From assembly GCA_002751075.1 (NCBI GenBank), contig NAOQ01000053.1:93381-106109 (forward strand): a stretch of DNA of 12,729 nt, in the 5' to 3' direction. How positions within the stretch are numbered: the first letter of the stretch is position 1; each line of letters opens with the position of its first letter. This document shows, one piece after another, positions 8,703-12,729 of this stretch. The notes under the pieces were generated by a model, which saw only the letters and a program-made list of their open reading frames with translations, made no database searches and was not told where the DNA came from. Source of the DNA: Ichthyophonus hoferi (lineage: Eukaryota; Opisthokonta; Ichthyosporea; Ichthyophonida; Ichthyophonidae). A program made the position numbers and the translations under genes.

Positions 8703-9426
8703 TGCCATCTTTTGCTAGGTATAAAAAGTTCTTTCTGTAAAGGGGTTGCCCACTTTTCCCCCCAATTCTACTAAATAAAACACCTTTGTCTTTATTTAGT
8801 TATCTGTTCACAATTATAGGTATTATTCATCATGGCTGACATAATTAGTACAACACAGTTACATAAAATCAACATAGGCATGAACCAATATCTAACTCTA
8901 TTTTAACATAAATAGAACGGCTTAATGACTGATTGAATTAATTATTTAATTTTCTTCATTTAATTAGTTATAATACTTCTTTTAATAAACATAAACATTT
9001 AAATGGTAATAATAACATAAAATATATGGTCAAAGAACTATTTGATAGTATGTTTTTATCAGGGAGTCTTATAACAGAATATAAAAAATTATAAACAAAT
9101 AAAATTAAGTTAGGAAAATCTACCCAAATTATTTTATTTACACCCATAAAAATCCAATAAATTAACCTAGTCCTTGGCTAATTCCAATTGCTATTCACAT
9201 GTCTATGTTTGATTTCTACCCTCTTATCACATTGTATCTATAAAGTAATCACAGTATCATTCTCCATTAGTATTCGAAATATAAGTACACAAATTACTAT
9301 GGCGGTTTTATTTTCAAGTTTTCTTAATTTAGTGTAGTATGTATTTATAGTAGCACTTATACCAAATGATTTGAAGTTTCATTGGGGATAATTTGAATTT
9401 TAGCGCTTTTTTTAATGTATTTAGAG

Positions 9427-9438
9427 TATCACGTGATA
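9427..9438. promoter_or_regulatory. Palindromic E-box TATCACGTGATA
   Basis: A perfect 12-bp palindrome around CACGTG, 260 bp upstream of the DLGAP start codon. TCACGTGA is the preferred site of bHLH-zip factors of the USF/MITF-TFE type. The position upstream of a gene supports a promoter role; function is inferred. Confidence 0.4.
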
Positions 9439-9495
9439 TCTTAACGGAGCAATTGAACCTTTAATTTCTAATTTAGGAATTAGCAATCCAGAATC

Positions 9496-9502
9496 TGATT
9501 GG
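9496..9502 (-). promoter_or_regulatory. Inverted CCAAT box upstream of the DLGAP gene
   Basis: TGATTGG, the reverse of CCAATCA, about 195 bp upstream of the ATG. It is a candidate NF-Y site in the proximal promoter, in the orientation opposite to the heptamers inside this gene's exons. Confidence 0.35.
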
Positions 9503-9697
9503 GTTCTTCAACCTAAAAGTATGATGCAGTACGAGATCGACATTTTAGAGTTGTTAGCAGTTAGTGTGTTATCTGTAAGATTTGTATAACAAACTATTAG
9601 TTTGATTAACATACGAAAATAAATATAGGCTTAAATCCAATAAAATCCACTCAAATATAGTAGTATTATAATTAATACACACAGATAAACAGTTGCT

Positions 9698-12202
9698 ATG
9701 GATGCCAAAAGTAAAAGAACCCAAGTAAAACCTCAACCAACCTTAGTAGAGGCTCGTGCAATGCGTCAATATGAAACAAGAGAGAAGAGAGCTAGTGGTA
9801 GGGCTAGACAACTAGAGAAGAAAAGGGCACCACATGGGGAAACTACCGAAGAGAAAGATACCCCCATAGAGACCCCAACAGGTAGGTTCAGGGTTAAATA
9901 ATTGTATCAACATTTAGTTTTAATCACAATGGTTTGTTTTTTATGGCAATTACGTAAAGGTGTTTTTCTGTGGTGTGCTGATGTTTCGCTTTTCTTTAAA
10001 TATGTTATGATTCATTTTTAGCTTTGACACCTTAAGAACAAAATTACTAGTTATGATAATCCGCTTAAATCAATCATTGGTTTTGTTTTTCCTTTGTGCC
10101 ACTGCCAAACATACATCATACCTTTGGTTTTGTTGATTTCTTTCTATCATAGTATATATATTATTTGCGTGTTTTTATGTTGTGATGTAATGATTAGTCT
10201 ATCTAAGACTCTATAATAATATTCAAGGCATACCTATATGGGTATATAGCAGGACGACAGTCTAGACTTAGAGTGAAATCATTTTATTTGTTATTTCTAC
10301 ATGTTAAACAAGTTATCACCAGTACTGCTCACATGGTCATTGATAAAAGAGAAGCCGAAGGATATAGGTTTGAGTGAGAGAGTAGATGGGTCATTAAATG
10401 TGCATGAAGGAAAAGAAAGAAGGAAGATTAGGAAGGAGGGATAGAGCAAGAGAGAGATTAAATTGAAGTATGAGTGAGATTGTTTAAGTAAAGCAAAAGG
10501 TGAGAATGGAAAAGTAAGAGCACAAGCAGACCAACACAACATGTCTTACTTTTACTTTCCTTTTCTCATTCCGCTTCCTCTATTTTCTCTCTCTCTCTCT
10601 TTATCCCATCATAGCCCACGATGAAGGGAAGATGTCTCGTCGTGAGCTCTTAGATCTTTGGCGTCAGGAAAAGAGAAAAAAGGGGTCTGTTAATAGGAAA
10701 AGTACATCTGCATCCACCAATCGTTTAGGTCATAATGAGGCCAGTATTGACCAATCACATCCTTCCGGGTCTATTGAATCGGGCCGGAAAGTCAATATGA
10801 CCCCTAGTAATACTCGGAATATTTCATTGGCTCCTAATGTTGCTATGGATATTACACAGAAGGGGTCATTGGACAATGGTTGGTATGATATTGATGTTGT
10901 TGGATCCGTTTTTTATCCAGCCAATGATATGTTACATATGTGGTAGAGGAAAAATTATAGAGAGTGGAACCAATAAGAAGAATGAGATAATACGATAGGA
11001 TATGATATGATATGGTATAGTATAATATGTTAGGATATAGGATAGTATGATACATACATACATGCATGATATTTTTCCACTTCTTGTTAACATATGCCAT
11101 GCTGCCATAGATGAAGACAAACACGACACCACCTCCAGCGCTATACCTATGGTAGGTAGCGATACAGATATTATAGGGTATATGGAAGTTGGCTTATTAC
11201 AAAAAGTGCTTGCTATATATGACTTTGATTTCAATGATACTTTATACTTTCATTATGTAGGTCAATAGAAATGCAATTCCATAAATAAATATTATTATAT
11301 AAATAAAAAGATGCATATAAAGATTAACAAAAGCATATATATATATAGTAGTTAACTGATTACTCTGCCCTATATATATCCACCAATCGCCTTCTTCTTT
11401 TCTCCTTTTTCCCTACAGTCTTTGTCACATAGCCCCGCTAAAACAGGCCAATCAGTACCAATGGCAGATGAGCCAGCCAATGATAGTATGATATCTTCTT
11501 CTAAATTTACATTAAGCACCCAATCAGAACACCACGCAGTCGACCCAGATCCTCCACAGCCATTCACAGAGGATACTACCATGCCCGATGCGGATACAAA
11601 TGTTACCACACCAATGAGTGATAATACACCAATCACTATGGAGAACAGGGAGACGAAGAAGGGTCCCACCACCGATCAAAGTAAACAACAGGCAATCCAA
11701 TTGGATAATAAAGAGGAAAATTTAAATATAAATACTAATGCAACAACCACAACCACCGCCACTACTACTACTACTGCAATCCCAATTGCCAATCAAGACA
11801 CAGAATTGATTTTAAATACGAATCCAAACACCAATGACAACACTACTTCCCAGCCTATAATTACTGATGAAGCCATTACGAAGCAATCCTTAGTAGTGTA
11901 TGAGAGCAAGAAAAGTGATGTAGAGGCGACCAATCCTAACACAGATACTCCTGTTTCAGCGAAAGAGGGGCTGATAGAGGTAAAGGACGGGGAGTATTGG
12001 CGGAAGATCATGCAAACTGCCAAAACCGAGATCCAAGCATTGTGCGCTACATGGCAGACACGTGTGGATACCCCTGACGTCATACCAGAAGAAGGTGAGC
12101 ATTGTTAATAGGTCTTAATATATAGTAATATAATAAATGTTTTATCGCTTATTTTAATCACTACTGCCTGATAGGTACACATACATTCATACATACATAA
12201 CA

Positions 12203-12233
<31 letters not shown>

Positions 12234-12527
12234 GCCTACAAAAAAAAAAACAGAAAAAAAAAACCCATTAGTGTACAGCGACAGAAACAATCTAACCCCA
12301 TACCTTTCCTTTTCCTTCTATCTGTGTGTATCTCCTTCTCTCCCTCTCCTATACTTATCCATACAGTGTTAGGTAGTGTTTTAGCGGCCATAGGGCAGGC
12401 CAATCTATTAGCTAATAAGCGATTTAAACAATATAATGAATTATGTGACATCAGCAAAGATGATACGGCGGTATTGAGTGCACGTGCCAGTGATCTGGAA
12501 GGGTTTTGGGACGTTATTAATTTCCAG
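9698..12527 (+). CDS. DLGAP: DLGAP/GKAP-family scaffold protein (5 exons, 3' end outside window)
   Basis: Exons: 9698-9881 (donor CAG|GTAGGT), 10615-10882, 11139-11256 (donor TAT|GTAGGT), 11419-12094 (acceptor CCCTACAG, donor AAG|GTGAGC) and 12367-12527 (acceptor CATACAG, donor CAG|GTTAGT). Phases 1, 2, 0, 1, 0 all agree, giving 469 codons so far. Residues 1-61 are basic (REKRASGRARQLEKKR), and 67-82 hold RRELLDLWRQEKRKK. Residues about 190-375 are low-complexity and Thr/Asn-rich. From about 376 the conserved GKAP homology region begins: GEYWRKIM...LCATWQ, then across the junction EEVLGSVLAAIGQANLL, RFKQYNELC and DLEGFWDVI. These match vertebrate DLGAP proteins closely. DLGAP1-4 link Dlg guanylate-kinase domains to Shank, and DLGAP5/HURP binds spindle microtubules; the short basic N-terminus leaves both open. 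The exon 2/3 boundary is the least certain: GTAGAG at 10943 keeps the same phase and adds 20 residues. Confidence 0.88.
9882..10614 (+). other. Intron 1 of the DLGAP gene
   Basis: A 733-bp intron. Its last 250 bases change from purine-rich GA sequence (10370-10530) to a strong CT tract (10570-10610) before the acceptor ATCATAG. No frame stays open across 10320-10499, although donor-like GTGAGA and GTAAGA occur there, so I see no further exon. Confidence 0.65.
10986..11053. repeat. Degenerate (GATAT)n-type pentamer repeat in intron 2
   Basis: Runs of GATAT, GGTAT, AGTAT and AATAT pentamers fill most of the intron between exons 2 and 3 of the DLGAP gene, then pass into a short CATA run. Confidence 0.7.
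12181..12232. repeat. (CATA)n microsatellite in intron 4
   Basis: About 12 CATA units with one interruption. An A-rich tract follows at 12240-12264. Intron 4 is 12095-12366. Confidence 0.9.
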
Positions 12528-12592
12528 GTTAGTGTCGTATATCTCGTATACCTATTGTTATAGTTCATTGTGTTCTTGTATACTAGGGTGTA

Positions 12593-12729
12593 TTATACTG
12601 TATTGTACTATACTGTACTATACTATACTGTACTATACTATACTGTGCTATACTATACTGTACTATACTGTACTGTACTATACTATACTGTACTATACTA
12701 TACTGTACTATACTATACTGTACTATACT
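12593..12729. repeat. Pentamer-based tandem array (TGTAC/TATAC), runs off the window
   Basis: Made of the pentamers TGTAC and TATAC, mostly in a higher-order 15-bp unit TGTAC-TATAC-TATAC, with occasional shortened units and one TGTGC. It lies in the intron after exon 5 of the DLGAP gene and continues to the last base. Confidence 0.9.

Larger units (their letters stand above)
8122..9697. other. AT-rich intergenic region upstream of the DLGAP gene
   Basis: About 1.6 kb with no supported coding segment. It holds a (TA)n run, one CCAATCA (8444-8450), long A/T-rich tracts (8930-9120) and, in the last 300 bp, the E-box and CCAAT motifs listed separately. The 5' UTR and start site of the DLGAP gene should lie near its end. 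A TATA box cannot be singled out in sequence this AT-rich. Confidence 0.5.

Noticed and set aside
10228-10237. CCTATATGGG as a third CArG box
   Set aside because: The central six bases include a G, so it does not fit CC(A/T)6GG.
10297-10542. 81-codon minus-strand frame and purine-rich plus-strand exon candidate in DLGAP intron 1
   Set aside because: The minus frame is the complement of GA-rich sequence. On the plus strand no frame is open from an acceptor to the GTGAGA or GTAAGA donors, and exons 1 and 2 already join in phase.
11111-11150. 40-nt microexon ending at a strong GTAGGT donor
   Set aside because: Entered in phase 2 it creates an immediate stop, and the other phases do not agree with exon 4.
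10852-11234. Two minus-strand frames of 90 and 100 codons
   Set aside because: Antisense shadows of DLGAP exons 2 and 3 and the pentamer repeat between them.
11370-12083. Minus-strand frames opposite DLGAP exon 4
   Set aside because: Antisense shadows of the plus-strand exon; no splice or family evidence.
12105-12568. Minus-strand frames over intron 4 and exon 5
   Set aside because: Built from the CATA and A-rich repeats and the antisense of the GKAP exon.
1-12729. tRNA, rRNA, CRISPR or riboswitch features
   Set aside because: I looked for box A/B pairs, GGTTCRA loops and regularly spaced repeats and found nothing that holds up.

Overview
The window is AT-rich (roughly one third GC by eye) eukaryotic nuclear DNA. 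It has short-to-medium spliceosomal introns with GT..AG ends, microsatellites, a MITE-like element and metazoan-type genes. The one gene whose family I recognise is a DLGAP/GKAP-family scaffold protein, which points to an animal or a close relative. The AT bias, compact introns, Asn/Gln/Ser/Thr-rich proteins and presence of GKAP make a sponge such as Amphimedon a reasonable guess, but I cannot prove the species.

Layout. At 3-211 a pair of perfect 27-bp terminal inverted repeats bounds a small MITE-like element. At 4086-914 on the minus strand lies a three-exon gene with matching intron phases. It encodes an about 448-residue low-complexity protein, rich in N, Q, S, T and P, with acidic-hydrophobic patches like those of transcriptional activators and no recognisable folded domain. 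Its second intron carries a one-sided cluster of CCAAT boxes. Between 4.1 and 9.7 kb there is no complete gene I can model. This stretch holds a 150-bp tandem duplication (4301-4560), a CCAAT plus double-CRE promoter-like block (4739-4778), coding-like open segments at 4834-5516 (part perhaps a decayed DNA-transposase relic), a direct repeat carrying two perfect CArG boxes (5900-5961 and 6260-6319), and three isolated exon-like segments (6772-6595 minus, 7438-7613 plus, 8121-8000 minus).

From 9698 to beyond the window end, on the plus strand, five exons of the DLGAP/GKAP gene can be assembled with all phases agreeing. The N-terminal part is short and basic, the middle is low-complexity and Thr/Asn-rich, and the start of the conserved GKAP homology region crosses the exon 4/5 junction. 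The window ends in the next intron, inside a pentamer-based tandem repeat.

The most unusual signal is the heptamer CCAATCA. I count about 26 copies on both strands, where base composition predicts one or two. All 12 copies inside the exons of the two modelled genes lie on the coding strand, and they occupy all three codon phases. This suggests a nucleotide-level rather than protein-level cause. The two modelled genes are transcribed away from each other, and nothing in the sequence says they act in one pathway.
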